Source: Pelagihabitans sp947500445 (GTDB taxonomy: Bacteria > Bacteroidota > Bacteroidia > Flavobacteriales > Flavobacteriaceae). From it: a stretch of 64,000 nucleotides of DNA. The first letter of the stretch is position 1; each line of letters opens with the position of its first letter. A program made the position numbers and the translations under genes. The notes beneath the pieces are model-generated. The model worked only from the letters and a program-made list of their open reading frames with translations, searched no databases and was not told where the DNA came from. Where the stretch lies: assembly GCF_050589625.1 (NCBI RefSeq), contig NZ_JBNGOP010000004.1, forward strand, positions 211,399-275,398, in the 5' to 3' direction. This document shows, piece by piece, positions 17,316 to 25,574 of the stretch.

Positions 17316-18548
17316 TTAATCGTTCGTGAAATCGGGATAGGCATCCATACCGTGTTCGTGAAGGTCGAGGCCTTCGATTTCCTCTTCTTTGGAAACGCGG
17401 ATTCCAGAGATCGCTTTTAACGCTCCCAAAATAATCAAGGAGGTAATTATACAAAACGCACCTACGATCAATACGCCGTACAACTGTACTAAAAATTGTT
17501 CTCCTCCAGCTTTGCTCCCAAAGATACCGACGGCCAACGTACCCCAAATACCACAGATAAGGTGTACCGTAACCGCTCCTACCGGATCGTCCAACTTTAG
17601 TTTGTCTATAAGTGCAACCCCTAGCACAATGATGATTCCGGCAATGAAGCCAATGACAACTGCTTCGTTTGGAGACATGAGGTCAGCGCCCGCGGTTATA
17701 CCTACCAAACCTCCCAATATTCCATTTAAGAACATGGTCAAATCTAGATTTTTGTATAGGATAGTAGAAAGGATAAAGGCCCCAAAACCACCAGCGGCAG
17801 CGGCCAAACTAGTAGTAACCAATACCAAAGAAGTTAATTCCGGATCTGCGGAAAGTACGGAACCACCATTAAAGCCGAACCAACCCAACCAAAGGATCAA
17901 TACCCCGGCAGTGGCAAGCGGAATGCTATGGCCTGGAATTGCTTTTGGTTTTCCATCATCCCCGAACTTTCCTATTCTTGAGCCCAGTAATGCAATAGCA
18001 ACCAGTGCCGCCCATCCGCCAACGGAATGGACCAATGTAGATCCTGCAAAATCATAAAATCCCCAAGAATCGAGGAATCCACCTCCCCATTTCCATGCGC
18101 CTACTATAGGATACACTAATCCTACATAAAATAGTACAAACACCATAAAGGAGGCAATTTTAATTCGTTCTGCCACGGCTCCGGAAACAATTGTTGCCGC
18201 AGTTGCCGCAAACATGCCTTGGAACAAAAAGTCGGTCCACCAAGTGTAACCACCATCGGCATATCCGGGAGTCATACCTCCCTCAGGGGCTCCAATTCCG
18301 AAACCGGCAAATTTTAAAAAGCCGGCATCGCCATCTTCGAATCCGGGATACATTAAATTAAATCCGAAAGCGTAGTAGAGTAAAAGCCCACCGGTAATGA
18401 TAAAGATGTTCTTAAATAAAATATTGATCGTATTTTTTTGTCTGGTCAATCCGATTTCCAAAAAAGCAAAACCGGTATGCATGAAAAATACCAAAGCGGT
18501 ACATAACATCATCCAAACATTGTTAGCTGTAAATAATCCTGCGTCCAT
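17316..18548 (-). CDS. amtB: Ammonium transporter
   Basis: A 410-aa Amt/MEP/Rh channel with eleven expected membrane helices. Recognisable family segments are FFMHTGFAFLEIGLTRQKN, TIVSGAVAERIK, STLVHSVGGWAALVAIALLG (first pore His), ILWLGWFGFNGGS, and the second conserved His in VTVHLICGIWGTLAVG. It conducts NH4+/NH3 across the inner membrane and is normally blocked by P-II. The glnK-type gene lies 30 bp upstream on the same strand, the usual glnK-amtB pairing. Confidence 0.96.
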   Translation of the reverse strand: MDAGLFTANNVWMMLCTALVFFMHTGFAFLEIGLTRQKNTINILFKNIFIITGGLLLYYAFGFNLMYPGFEDGDAGFLKFAGFGIGAPEGGMTPGYADGGYTWWTDFLFQGMFAATAATIVSGAVAERIKIASFMVFVLFYVGLVYPIVGAWKWGGGFLDSWGFYDFAGSTLVHSVGGWAALVAIALLGSRIGKFGDDGKPKAIPGHSIPLATAGVLILWLGWFGFNGGSVLSADPELTSLVLVTTSLAAAAGGFGAFILSTILYKNLDLTMFLNGILGGLVGITAGADLMSPNEAVVIGFIAGIIIVLGVALIDKLKLDDPVGAVTVHLICGIWGTLAVGIFGSKAGGEQFLVQLYGVLIVGAFCIITSLIILGALKAISGIRVSKEEEIEGLDLHEHGMDAYPDFTND

Positions 18549-18579
18549 AATCTATAATATCGTTTGTTGGTTTATTTTT

Positions 18580-18918
18580 TTAGTTGATTCCGGCGTGTCC
18601 GTTTTCTTTTGTACGGATACGGTATGCATCGATCACATCGGATACGAATACCTTACCATCGCCAACATTGCCCGTATATGCCGATTCTAAAATGGCATTT
18701 ACCGTTTTTTCCAAAAACTCGTCGGAAACTACAATGGATAGAAATCGGCGCTGTATGTCGGAAGTACTATAAGAGATACCGCGATATACGTGTCCTTGTT
18801 TTTCGTTGCCAACGCCCGTAACGTCCCAATAACTGAAGAAGTTAACCTCAATCTGATGAAGCGCTTTCTTGACGTCATCAAACTTGGATTTTCTAATGAT
18901 TGCCTCGATTTTTTTCAT
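18580..18918 (-). CDS. glnK: P-II family nitrogen regulator
   Basis: About 112 aa from MKKIEAIIR; an upstream Met at 18927 is also in frame. This is a trimeric signal protein that reads 2-oxoglutarate, ATP and ADP and plugs AmtB. The T-loop, GVGNEKQGHVYRG, retains the Tyr of YRG that is uridylylated in other species. It is one residue shorter than E. coli GlnB in the preceding segment. The B-loop region is TGNVGDGKVFV and the C-loop is YRIRTKENGHAGIN. It is the first gene of the glnK-amtB-porin series. The leader region carries repeated TTAGGGGT motifs and a palindrome (19029-19060). Confidence 0.94.
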   Translation of the reverse strand: MKKIEAIIRKSKFDDVKKALHQIEVNFFSYWDVTGVGNEKQGHVYRGISYSTSDIQRRFLSIVVSDEFLEKTVNAILESAYTGNVGDGKVFVSDVIDAYRIRTKENGHAGIN

Positions 18919-19028
18919 TTGTATCATTTTATGTTTACGGGGTAAATATATCTTAAAAAAACAATTGCCCTTGCTTTTTAGGGGTAAGTGAAATCATTTT
19001 TATATTTATTTCAATAATACCCCCTTCA

Positions 19029-19060
19029 TTTTAGGGGTGTCATATTTTAACACCCTAAAA
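19029..19060. promoter_or_regulatory. Candidate operator palindrome upstream of glnK-amtB
   Basis: The arms are TTTTAGGGGTGT and ACACCCTAAAA around CATATTTTA. Further half-sites TTAGGGGT occur at about 18977 and, inverted, near 19017. The cluster sits 60-140 bp upstream of the P-II start, where a regulator of nitrogen genes would bind. No known Bacteroidota motif is claimed. Confidence 0.4.
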
Positions 19061-19212
19061 ATTATAATATTAACGATTACTTAACATCGCGAAATGACAA
19101 AACGCTAAAAAATCCGAGGAAATGCCCTCATTTTTTGAAGTATTGGCAAAGTACAGGGGCTGTGGTTAGGTTATGTGTAAAAAAATAAGAAATACGTTTC
19201 CAAAAGTTATTT

Positions 19213-19584
19213 TTATAACAATTTGGCAGACCATAGGCCTAGGGCGACAGCAAGTATACCGACACCCAAACTGGCGAACAGGTATAGGGCGGAGGACCAA
19301 AGATCCCCGGAACGAAGTAAGGAATGGCCTTCCAGGGCATAAGTTGAAAAGGTAGTAAAGCCACCACAAAAGCCGGTGACCAAAATCAAAAGCTGGTTAC
19401 TGGAGAGCAAACCGTTTTTGAGGGATAGTCCCATAATCAGACCAATAAGTAAACAACCGACGCCGTTGACCAAAAAAGTTCCCAGAAAAAAATGTTCGAA
19501 ATAGTTGTTGAAGGCCTTACCGATAACATAGCGGAGCACGCTCCCAACGCCCCCTCCTAAAAATATAAGTAATACCGGCTTCAT
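19213..19584 (-). CDS. crcB: Fluoride ion channel CrcB/Fluc
   Basis: A 123-aa four-helix membrane protein that exports fluoride as an antiparallel dimer. Family signatures are GGGVGSVLRYVIG at the N-terminus, GTFLVNGVGCLLIG with the conserved Asn, and GFCGGFTTFSTYALE with the paired Phe residues. The usual fluoride riboswitch is not recognisable upstream. Instead, the 75-bp leader can fold an outer stem AACCAAAA..TTTTGGTT around an inner ACGCC..GGCGT hairpin. It lies 74 bp downstream of a 59-aa microprotein gene on the same strand. Confidence 0.94.
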   Translation of the reverse strand: MKPVLLIFLGGGVGSVLRYVIGKAFNNYFEHFFLGTFLVNGVGCLLIGLIMGLSLKNGLLSSNQLLILVTGFCGGFTTFSTYALEGHSLLRSGDLWSSALYLFASLGVGILAVALGLWSAKLL

Positions 19585-19658
19585 TATAAGGGTTTAAACC
19601 AAAACTGTATTTGTGGAACGCCTGCCAATGGCGTCTTTTGGTTTTTAAAGATATAAAA

Positions 19659-19838
19659 CTAAACCGCTTTTTTGTACTTGGAGGAAGTTAAGTTGATCGG
19701 GTAGATTTTAGAATCGGATTTCTTGGAAACTTCCTTTTTGGTTTTTCCAGCTTTTTCTGAAACTCCGTTCAAACTAAAAAACATAAAAACAGCGTTCGCC
19801 CCGATTAAAATGAAAAGTATGCTAAAAAATGTCATCAT
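19659..19838 (-). CDS. Single-span microprotein (59 aa)
   Basis: The protein begins MMTFFSILFILIGANAVFM, an N-terminal membrane helix. A hydrophilic, lysine- and serine-rich tail of about 35 residues follows and ends in SKYKKAV. I found it by reading the minus strand directly. A good flavobacterial -7 box (TAATTTTG, minus strand, 19867-19874) lies 28 bp upstream. The first 15 residues share the pattern Phe5, Ile7, Leu8, Asn15 with three microproteins at 39.3-39.9 kb. A spacer with a foldable stem separates it from crcB. Function is unknown; it could be an accessory subunit of a membrane complex. Confidence 0.65.
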   Translation of the reverse strand: MMTFFSILFILIGANAVFMFFSLNGVSEKAGKTKKEVSKKSDSKIYPINLTSSKYKKAV

Positions 19839-19866
19839 GTTTACCCCGTTTGTAAGATGAATAACG

Positions 19867-19874
19867 CAAAATTA
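19867..19874 (-). promoter_or_regulatory. TAnnTTTG promoter box for the 59-aa microprotein
   Basis: TAATTTTG on the minus strand, 28 bp upstream of the ATG. It matches the Bacteroidota sigma-ABfr -7 consensus TAnnTTTG exactly; the -33 TTG is not obvious. Confidence 0.5.
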
Positions 19875-19954
19875 CGTTAATTGTTATGATATACGCTAGA
19901 AATCAGCATATTGTTGTGAAAAGGGGGATTTTTGTGGTAAGCGTAAGCTTTCTG

Positions 19955-20143
19955 TTAATTTTTAATGAAAAACTTAATCACGAACAGGCTGATTATGAAA
20001 ATAACAAAGAAAATACCCACCCATTTAACACCTTTATAGTTTTTCCGATGCAACTTTTTGTCTTTTCGATAGGTAGAAACGATAATAACTGCAAAAACGA
20101 CTACAAACAATAGCGCAAAAATCAATTGCCCAGTGCTGAACAT
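19955..20143 (-). CDS. Small membrane protein with two spans (62 aa)
   Basis: A first hydrophobic segment (QLIFALLFVVVFAVIIVS) is followed by a basic cytoplasmic-looking loop YRKDKKLHRKNYKG. A second segment (GIFFVIFIISLFVIKFF) ends in KN. The charge pattern supports a hairpin with the loop in the cytoplasm. A TAATTTTG promoter box on the minus strand (20160-20167) lies 16 bp upstream, which supports transcription in this direction and speaks against the overlapping plus-strand frame. The family is not recognised; similar short proteins are common in Flavobacteriaceae. Confidence 0.65.
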   Translation of the reverse strand: MFSTGQLIFALLFVVVFAVIIVSTYRKDKKLHRKNYKGVKWVGIFFVIFIISLFVIKFFIKN

Positions 20144-20159
20144 ATTCCTTATTTTTAAG

Positions 20160-20167
20160 CAAAATTA
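20160..20167 (-). promoter_or_regulatory. TAnnTTTG promoter box for the 62-aa membrane protein
   Basis: TAATTTTG on the minus strand, 16 bp upstream of the start codon, so the transcript would have a very short leader. Confidence 0.5.
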
Positions 20168-20196
20168 GTGAAGTGTCCCGAACTTTGTACTCTTTA

Positions 20197-20355
20197 TACC
20201 ATTTCTGGTGTTAAATTACGCAAATAAAAACCAGGGATTTTTTGGGTTGGCGAAAAAGAAAATCCAAGCATAGCAATAGCTATGGTTAGATTTTATTTTG
20301 AAGCATACGCGGAAAAGAACAATTTTTAATGGGTAATTTAACACCAGAAATGGTA
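20197..20355. repeat. TACCATT palindromic element, copy 6 (159 bp)
   Basis: Perfect 23-bp terminal inverted repeats that begin TACCATTTCTGGTGTTAAAT on each strand. The central box is AGCATAGCAATAGCTATGG. It is about 93% identical by eye to the reverse complement of the copy at 25575-25733 and exactly the same length. It fills the gap upstream of the MazG-like gene. Confidence 0.85.
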
Positions 20356-20483
20356 TTACATGCGATTTAGGGGAACGATCTCTTTATCGACCTGTTTTTG
20401 CCTAAAGGAACGTAGGGTGTACTAGGGTCGCGCATCAAAAGTCGCTTTCGGCGCTAAAATGGTTTAACTATAATTACCACAAC

Positions 20484-20870
20484 ATGAAAGATAAAATACA
20501 GGCGGTAAAGGAATTTCATACCGCTTTCGGACTCGGGGTTTCCGAAACCCTTCGAGCGGATTTGGGAACGGAGAAGAACCGATTACGGTTTAACCTGATG
20601 GACGAGGAGAATAAGGAATACTTGGAAGCGGCGGCCAATAACGATATGGTGGAGGTAGCCGATGCTCTTGGTGATATGCTGTATATTTTGTGCGGTACCA
20701 TCATCGAGCATGGTATGCAGCATAAGATTGACGACGTTTTTGAAGAAATACAACGGAGTAATATGAGCAAGCTCGGCGCCGACGGGAATCCGATATATCG
20801 CGAAGATGGTAAGGTATTGAAGGGCCCGAACTATTTTAGACCCGACATCAATAGTATTTTGGAGAAGTAA
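20484..20870 (+). CDS. MazG-like nucleoside triphosphate pyrophosphohydrolase (PRA-PH type)
   Basis: A 128-aa all-alpha NTP pyrophosphohydrolase. The metal-binding pattern is clear: EENKEYLEAA (ExxxE) and, one helix later, EVADALGDMLY (ExxD), followed by the RSNMSKLG block. The family removes pyrophosphate from (often damaged or non-canonical) nucleotides; proteins of this length are annotated as PRA-PH/MazG-like. The exact substrate cannot be read. It is a single gene just downstream of palindromic element copy 6. Confidence 0.88.
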   Translation: MKDKIQAVKEFHTAFGLGVSETLRADLGTEKNRLRFNLMDEENKEYLEAAANNDMVEVADALGDMLYILCGTIIEHGMQHKIDDVFEEIQRSNMSKLGADGNPIYREDGKVLKGPNYFRPDINSILEK

Positions 20871-20988
20871 GAGAAGGGCTTTAGGGGCTCTTTGGGTTTA
20901 GTATTTCTTAACTGTCATTCATTTAAAAAAAATAGTACTGAAAAATAAATTTATTAATAAAATTGAGATTGACTGGGACTACAGAGAT

Positions 20989-21654
20989 TTGGACCCTGAG
21001 GGAAAAGGTGCTGTCAAAAAAATTGATTATAACAAGCATCCCAAACCTTGGATATTCACAGAAGATAAAAAGGTTATTCAAGCCTTCGCGCATATACATA
21101 ATGGAGAACCAATAGTTATACCTGAATTAGACCCTACAATTTTATATCTTACTTCTGCAAAAAATCTATTGAGCGAAATAATAGAACTGAAAGAACAACT
21201 CTTAGAATTGGCAGGAGTAAAAAACTACGCGCAGACCGCTGATGTTTTCATAAAATTCTTTCCAAGGCAATCGATATTTATAACGAGCTTGTTTACGGCA
21301 TTGGAAGCATTTAATAATGGGCAAATACCGGATGAATATACTTTCAGAAGTAAAAGGAAATCGTTTGATAAGGAGAAAATTCAACGCTACGTAAAATTCA
21401 ATGATAAAACTGAAATAATAATTCCGGATATTTTCAAGCGGTCTTTTGTAATGGACAAAAAGGAGAAGTATGAATCTATAAAGGGGATTAAAAAAATGCG
21501 AGATGACATAATTCATACAAAAAATCGGGGAAAAGGCTATGCGCCCTCTTATAGCGGAATTTATAAAGATTCACTTTCTGTTGATTTTGAAAAGGTATAT
21601 AGAGTAACAGTTGATTACATAAATTACTATAGACCTAATTGGATTGAAGAGTAA
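20989..21654 (+). CDS. HEPN-like protein, AT-rich orphan with non-ATG start
   Basis: 221 aa from a TTG at 20989. The frame is open and coding-like back to 20902 (it reads NKFINKIEIDWDYRD before the TTG) and contains no ATG or GTG, so the true start may be CTG 20938 or ATT 20953. The helical core contains SIFITSLFTALEAFNNGQIP and later KKMRDDIIHTKNRG. Together these resemble HEPN proteins: a helix with LEAF..N..IP, and the Rx4H motif (Arg-Asp-Asp-Ile-Ile-His) of HEPN RNases. The gene is visibly richer in A/T than its neighbours, which suggests acquisition from elsewhere. I see no partner nucleotidyltransferase. The start and the function are uncertain; that it is a gene seems likely. Confidence 0.6.
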   Translation: MDPEGKGAVKKIDYNKHPKPWIFTEDKKVIQAFAHIHNGEPIVIPELDPTILYLTSAKNLLSEIIELKEQLLELAGVKNYAQTADVFIKFFPRQSIFITSLFTALEAFNNGQIPDEYTFRSKRKSFDKEKIQRYVKFNDKTEIIIPDIFKRSFVMDKKEKYESIKGIKKMRDDIIHTKNRGKGYAPSYSGIYKDSLSVDFEKVYRVTVDYINYYRPNWIEE

Positions 21655-21732
21655 AAACGAAACATAACAAAACCTCCCGTGAAACAATATGGGCTTTGGG
21701 CGTAGTTTAAGTATTTAATGATATCCACAAAA

Positions 21733-21762
21733 TTTTAGGCCCCGATGTTTCGGGGCCTAAAA
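21733..21762. terminator. Bidirectional terminator
   Basis: TTTTAGGCCCCGA, a TGTT loop and the exact complement, with A/T runs on both sides. It lies between the HEPN-like gene and the convergent ilvE. Confidence 0.75.
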
Positions 21763-21826
21763 CTTAACGATATGTCTAGCGGGAGGCAAACACTGGTTAA
21801 CTGCTGTATGATGAAAAGCCCAACCG

Positions 21827-22894
21827 TTACTTCACCTCATAACGCCAACCGAATTTGTCGGCGGAGCGATTGTATTGAATATCCGTAATTCGTTTTTTGA
21901 ACAATGCCGCAAAACTATCGGTAATTTCGGGCAGTTCATAATCTACTTTCTTGTATCCAAAACCGGCGATAGGGGAAATTACGGCCGCCGTGCCCGCTCC
22001 AAAAAGTTCTTTTAACGAGCCATCTTTGGCCGCGGAAACAATTTCGGTGACACTTAGCTTTCGTACTTCGGTACGGATGCCCTCATCTTCGGCAATTTCC
22101 AATATGCTTTTTCTGGTGATACCATCTAAAATACGGTCGCTGGTCGGAGCGGTGATCAAGGTGTCCCCGATGCGTGCAAAAATGTTCATCGCACCGGCCT
22201 CTTCAATATATTCGTGGGAGTTGTCGTCCGTCCAGATGACTTGGTTATACCCTTTTTTTACGGCGAGCTGGGTTGGGTAAAACTGTCCCGCATAATTTCC
22301 ACCTGCCTTGGCATATCCGACACCGCCATTGGCGGCCCTGGAATACGTTTCCTCGATAAGTACTTTTACCTTTCCCGAAAAATAGGAACCGGAAGGTGCC
22401 AGACAAATAATGAACTTATACTCATCCGCAGGGGAGGCGTGAAATCCTTTACCGGAGGCGAACATAAAAGGTCGGATGTATAGCGAACTTCCGGCCGCCT
22501 GCGGAATCCACTCCGAATCCAAACGCACCAGTTGTTTGAGTCCCTCCATAAAATATTCCTCGGGCAATTCCGGAATGGCCATCCTGTCGGCCGAGATGTT
22601 CAATCGCTTAAAGTTATCGAGCGGTCGAAACAGCCAAATTTTTTCATCAACATCCTTATAGGCTTTCATCCCTTCAAAAATCGACTGGCCATAATGAAAG
22701 ATTTTTGCGGAGGGCTCCAAGCTTATCGCCTGATAGGGCATGATTTCTGGAATTTCCCATGCGCCATTTCGAAAATTACAGACCAGCATATGATCGGTAA
22801 AGACAGAACCAAAGTTCAAGTTGTCAAAATCGACCTGATCGATCTTGGATTGTTTTGTTCGCTCTACGGGGATCTTTAATGTTGTGGTTTCCAT
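21827..22894 (-). CDS. ilvE: Branched-chain amino-acid aminotransferase
   Basis: About 355 aa from METTTLKIP; a start two codons earlier at 22900 is possible. This is a fold-type IV PLP enzyme that transaminates Val, Leu and Ile with 2-oxoglutarate in the cytosol. Family segments are FHYGQSIFEGMKAY, RPLDNFKRLNISADRM, YAKAGGNYAGQF with the PLP-binding Lys, NQVIWTDDNSHEYIEEAG, and the phosphate-cup SDRILDGITRKSIL. The length fits the eukaryote-like type II BCAT usual in Bacteroidota. It is a single gene here, away from the ilv/leu operon. Confidence 0.95.
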   Translation of the reverse strand: METTTLKIPVERTKQSKIDQVDFDNLNFGSVFTDHMLVCNFRNGAWEIPEIMPYQAISLEPSAKIFHYGQSIFEGMKAYKDVDEKIWLFRPLDNFKRLNISADRMAIPELPEEYFMEGLKQLVRLDSEWIPQAAGSSLYIRPFMFASGKGFHASPADEYKFIICLAPSGSYFSGKVKVLIEETYSRAANGGVGYAKAGGNYAGQFYPTQLAVKKGYNQVIWTDDNSHEYIEEAGAMNIFARIGDTLITAPTSDRILDGITRKSILEIAEDEGIRTEVRKLSVTEIVSAAKDGSLKELFGAGTAAVISPIAGFGYKKVDYELPEITDSFAALFKKRITDIQYNRSADKFGWRYEVK

Positions 22895-23001
22895 GCGCAT
22901 GATATTTTAAAGAAATAAAATTAAATAAATATACGGTTTAGCCTTTCGTTTTTCCTCTAAAAATGTCCAATTTTGTATGCAACCGCTCATTATTAGGGAA
23001 T

Positions 23002-23505
23002 ATGAAAAGATTTAACATTTTGCTTGTGCTTTTTTTGGCGGTAACCGCCGCCTTTGGGCAAGAGAACGTTCCACAGGACGAAACCGAAAGCGCAATTCAG
23101 GTTCAACAGGCCATTTTTGGAGCAGCCACCACGGAGGAAGGCAGTCTGGGCAATTCAGAAATGCTGGAACGCTATCAGGGGCTTTCCCAAAACGATTCGA
23201 TTTCGGTAAAGTTCAAGGGGACCGTACAGGAGGTTTGCCAGGCGAAGGGATGTTGGATGAAGGTGGCACTTGCGGACGGACAAAACGTTATGGTGCGCTT
23301 CAAGGATTACGCATTCTTCGTTCCCAAGGATATTGCGGGAAAAGAAGTTGTGGTACAAGGTCTTGCCTATACGGATGTGCTTTCCGTGGAAAATCGACGA
23401 CACTATGCCAAGGATGCGGGAAAATCCGATAAGGAAATTGAGGCCATACAAGAACCGCAAAAAACCTTCGGTTTTCGTGCCGATGGTGTACTTGTAAAGG
23501 AATGA
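23002..23505 (+). CDS. DUF4920 periplasmic protein
   Basis: About 167 aa from the ATG at 23002 (MKRFNILLVLF), chosen because the signal peptide begins there; a longer frame exists from 22963. The mature part has the DUF4920 pattern KFKGTVQEVCQAKGCWMKV and KDYAFFVPKDIAGKEVVVQG. This is an OB-like fold with a pair of cysteines (CQAKGC) that may bind metal or form a disulfide. Function is unknown. The stop is followed one base later by the TTG start of mnmD, so the two are probably co-transcribed. Confidence 0.88.
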   Translation: MKRFNILLVLFLAVTAAFGQENVPQDETESAIQVQQAIFGAATTEEGSLGNSEMLERYQGLSQNDSISVKFKGTVQEVCQAKGCWMKVALADGQNVMVRFKDYAFFVPKDIAGKEVVVQGLAYTDVLSVENRRHYAKDAGKSDKEIEAIQEPQKTFGFRADGVLVKE

Positions 23506-23506
23506 T

Positions 23507-24175
23507 TTGAACAGGCGCATCATTACTACCGGCGACGGATCGAAAACCATTCACCTCGAAGAATGGGACGAACAGTACCACTCCAAACACGGGGCCATAC
23601 AGGAGGCGTACCATGTTTTTATCAAGAACGGTCTTTTTGAGCTGGAGACGGAAAACGTGGCCATCCTGGAAATAGGCTTTGGTACCGGACTCAACGCCCT
23701 GATTACTTATTCGGAAGCGGAAAAAATTTCAAAGTCCATACGGTATACCGGCGTGGAGGCTTATCCTGTAGTACCGGAAGAGTGGGGGCAAATGGGTTAT
23801 GTATCCCAATTGGAAGGCCAAAACTTGCAAAAGGTTTTTGAACAGCTGCATACGTCAAAATGGGAGACGCCCACGCCCATAGGAGAGCGGTTTCTATTGC
23901 TCAAACAACAAAAGTATTTTAAGGACGTTTCAGAAACCAATTTGTTTAACCTTATTTATTTTGATGCCTTCGGGGCAAGAGTGCAACCCGAACTATGGAC
24001 CGAACAAATTTTCGGGCAGATGTTCCGGGCCCTAAAAAAAGGAGGCATCCTTGTTACCTATTCCGCCAAGGGTAGCGTACGCCGGGCAATGCAGTCGGTC
24101 GGATTTGTGGTGGAACGCCTGCCGGGGCCTCCCGGTAAAAGAGAAATGCTTAGGGCCAGAAAACCAATAGAATAG
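23507..24175 (+). CDS. mnmD: tRNA 5-methylaminomethyl-2-thiouridine methyltransferase
   Basis: A 222-aa stand-alone MnmD (the methyltransferase half of MnmC), which completes mnm5s2U34 in certain tRNAs using SAM. Motifs are EWDEQYHSKHGAIQEAYHVF at the N-terminus, the SAM loop LEIGFGTGLNAL, IYFDAFGARVQPELWT, and a Rossmann C-terminal end LVTYSAKGSVRRAM with GPPGKREMLRA. The start is a TTG at 23507, one base past the DUF4920 stop; no later ATG would keep the conserved N-terminal block. Confidence 0.94.
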   Translation: MNRRIITTGDGSKTIHLEEWDEQYHSKHGAIQEAYHVFIKNGLFELETENVAILEIGFGTGLNALITYSEAEKISKSIRYTGVEAYPVVPEEWGQMGYVSQLEGQNLQKVFEQLHTSKWETPTPIGERFLLLKQQKYFKDVSETNLFNLIYFDAFGARVQPELWTEQIFGQMFRALKKGGILVTYSAKGSVRRAMQSVGFVVERLPGPPGKREMLRARKPIE

Positions 24176-24295
24176 CCCTATTATCCGCAATTTGCCTAAA
24201 ACATAGCCCATATCCTGCTTACCAAGCTTAAACAACTCTGTTAAATCGAAATTAAACCTACCGAGGGTCCTCTGTAAAACCAATACTTTTACAAT

Positions 24296-25255
24296 ATGAA
24301 AGTATTGATTACCGGAGCAACGGGACTTGTGGGAGGGGAATTGTTGAAGTTGTGCAAGCAGCAGAACATTACGGTGCATTACCTGACTACCCGAAAGGAA
24401 AAACTTGAAAACGAAGCGCTTTATCGTGGGTTTTATTGGAACCCGGCAACCAGTGAAATAGATGCCAATTGTTTTGAAGGCGTTACAGCGGTCATCAACT
24501 TGGCTGGGGCCAGCATATCCAAACGTTGGACAGCGGAATATAAAAAGACAATACGCGAAAGCCGCATCAATACGCTTCAAACCTTGCACCGTGCGATGTC
24601 TGAAATAGATGTTTCCGAAATCACGTCCTTTGTATCCGCATCGGCAATTGGAATATACCCTACTTCGCTCACCGAGTATTACGATGAAGATTTTCCTGGT
24701 GTTGACGATAGTTTTTTAGGAGAGGTAGTGGCCGATTGGGAGAAAGCGGTAGATGCCTTTTCCGGTTTCGATTTTCCCGTGGCAAAAGTAAGGATCGGTC
24801 TGGTAATGAGCGATAAGGGAGGAGCACTTCCCGAAATGGCAAAGCCCGTCAAGTATTATGCTGGAGCAGCTTTTGGAAGCGGTAATCAATGGCAGTCTTG
24901 GATACATATCCGGGACTTGGCGCGCCTTTTTATGTATGTTGTAGAAAACGGTTTGTCGGGGGTATATAACGGTGTTGGGCCAAACCCGGTAACCAATACC
25001 AAATTGGTAAAGGAAATTGCCAAGGTACTCGAAAAACCGCTGTTGTTGCCCAATATACCGGAGTTCGCCATGAAAACCCTATTGGGCGAAATGTCCTATA
25101 TCCTTTTTGCGAGCCAGCGGGTGAGTTCCAAAAAAATAGAGGAAGAGGGTTTTGTATACCACCATCAGAACATTTGCAAAACGCTGGAACACCTATACCT
25201 CAGTTCCGGTGAGCAGGATACCGACGATGTACTGTACCAAAACGGCTATGTATAG
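24296..25255 (+). CDS. TIGR01777-family NAD(P)-dependent epimerase/SDR
   Basis: A 319-aa extended SDR. The nucleotide-binding motif is VLITGATGLVGGELL at the very N-terminus. It also has INLAGASISKRWT and SASAIGIYPTS with the family's Ser. The hydrophobic C-terminal domain contains YNGVGPNPVTNTKLVKEIA and the closing LLGEMSYILFASQRVSSKKI. This matches the YfcH/TIGR01777 family (DUF1731 at the end). The substrate is unknown; related plant and bacterial proteins act in cell division or lipid-related roles. Confidence 0.93.
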   Translation: MKVLITGATGLVGGELLKLCKQQNITVHYLTTRKEKLENEALYRGFYWNPATSEIDANCFEGVTAVINLAGASISKRWTAEYKKTIRESRINTLQTLHRAMSEIDVSEITSFVSASAIGIYPTSLTEYYDEDFPGVDDSFLGEVVADWEKAVDAFSGFDFPVAKVRIGLVMSDKGGALPEMAKPVKYYAGAAFGSGNQWQSWIHIRDLARLFMYVVENGLSGVYNGVGPNPVTNTKLVKEIAKVLEKPLLLPNIPEFAMKTLLGEMSYILFASQRVSSKKIEEEGFVYHHQNICKTLEHLYLSSGEQDTDDVLYQNGYV

Positions 25256-25574
25256 GCTCCATGGTTATTGAACGGTAAGCACCTAATTTTTGTGCGATAT
25301 AACCTTAACAATAGGTACAGATGCTTGGCATTACAAAATCGGTTGCATCAAGCCAATACCTCCGTTCCTTTTTCTAAAGTTGGTTTTCATCGCTTTGTCA
25401 TAATCATAGGCTCCGAATACAATACTGTTCCGTACCATAGACTTTCTATTCCTTTAGGTGAATGACATCATTTTTTACTACCTCCCATTATTTCTGAGTT
25501 AACGCAATAAAGAACGCATTCCGCTTCATTTCTACTCTGTAAAGAAAAAGATTGGCCGTACGATAAAGGTTTAA
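25256..25574. other. Intergenic stretch, no accepted gene
   Basis: About 320 bases. A 35-codon minus-strand frame (25331-25438) reads like real protein but lacks an upstream extension, and a 65-codon plus frame is unconvincing. It may contain decayed coding sequence. No RNA gene was recognised. Confidence 0.4.

Noticed and set aside
19585..19658. Fluoride riboswitch upstream of crcB
   Set aside because: The leader folds into a two-part stem, but the conserved core of the crcB motif cannot be found.
25331..25438. 35-codon minus-strand frame reading MVRNSIVFGAYDYDKAMKTN
   Set aside because: It reads like genuine protein but has a stop just upstream and no visible relatives; at most a remnant of a lost gene.
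25268..25465. 65-codon plus-strand frame
   Set aside because: Overlaps the coding-like minus frame at 25331-25438, has no signal or known motif, and lies in a non-conserved spacer.
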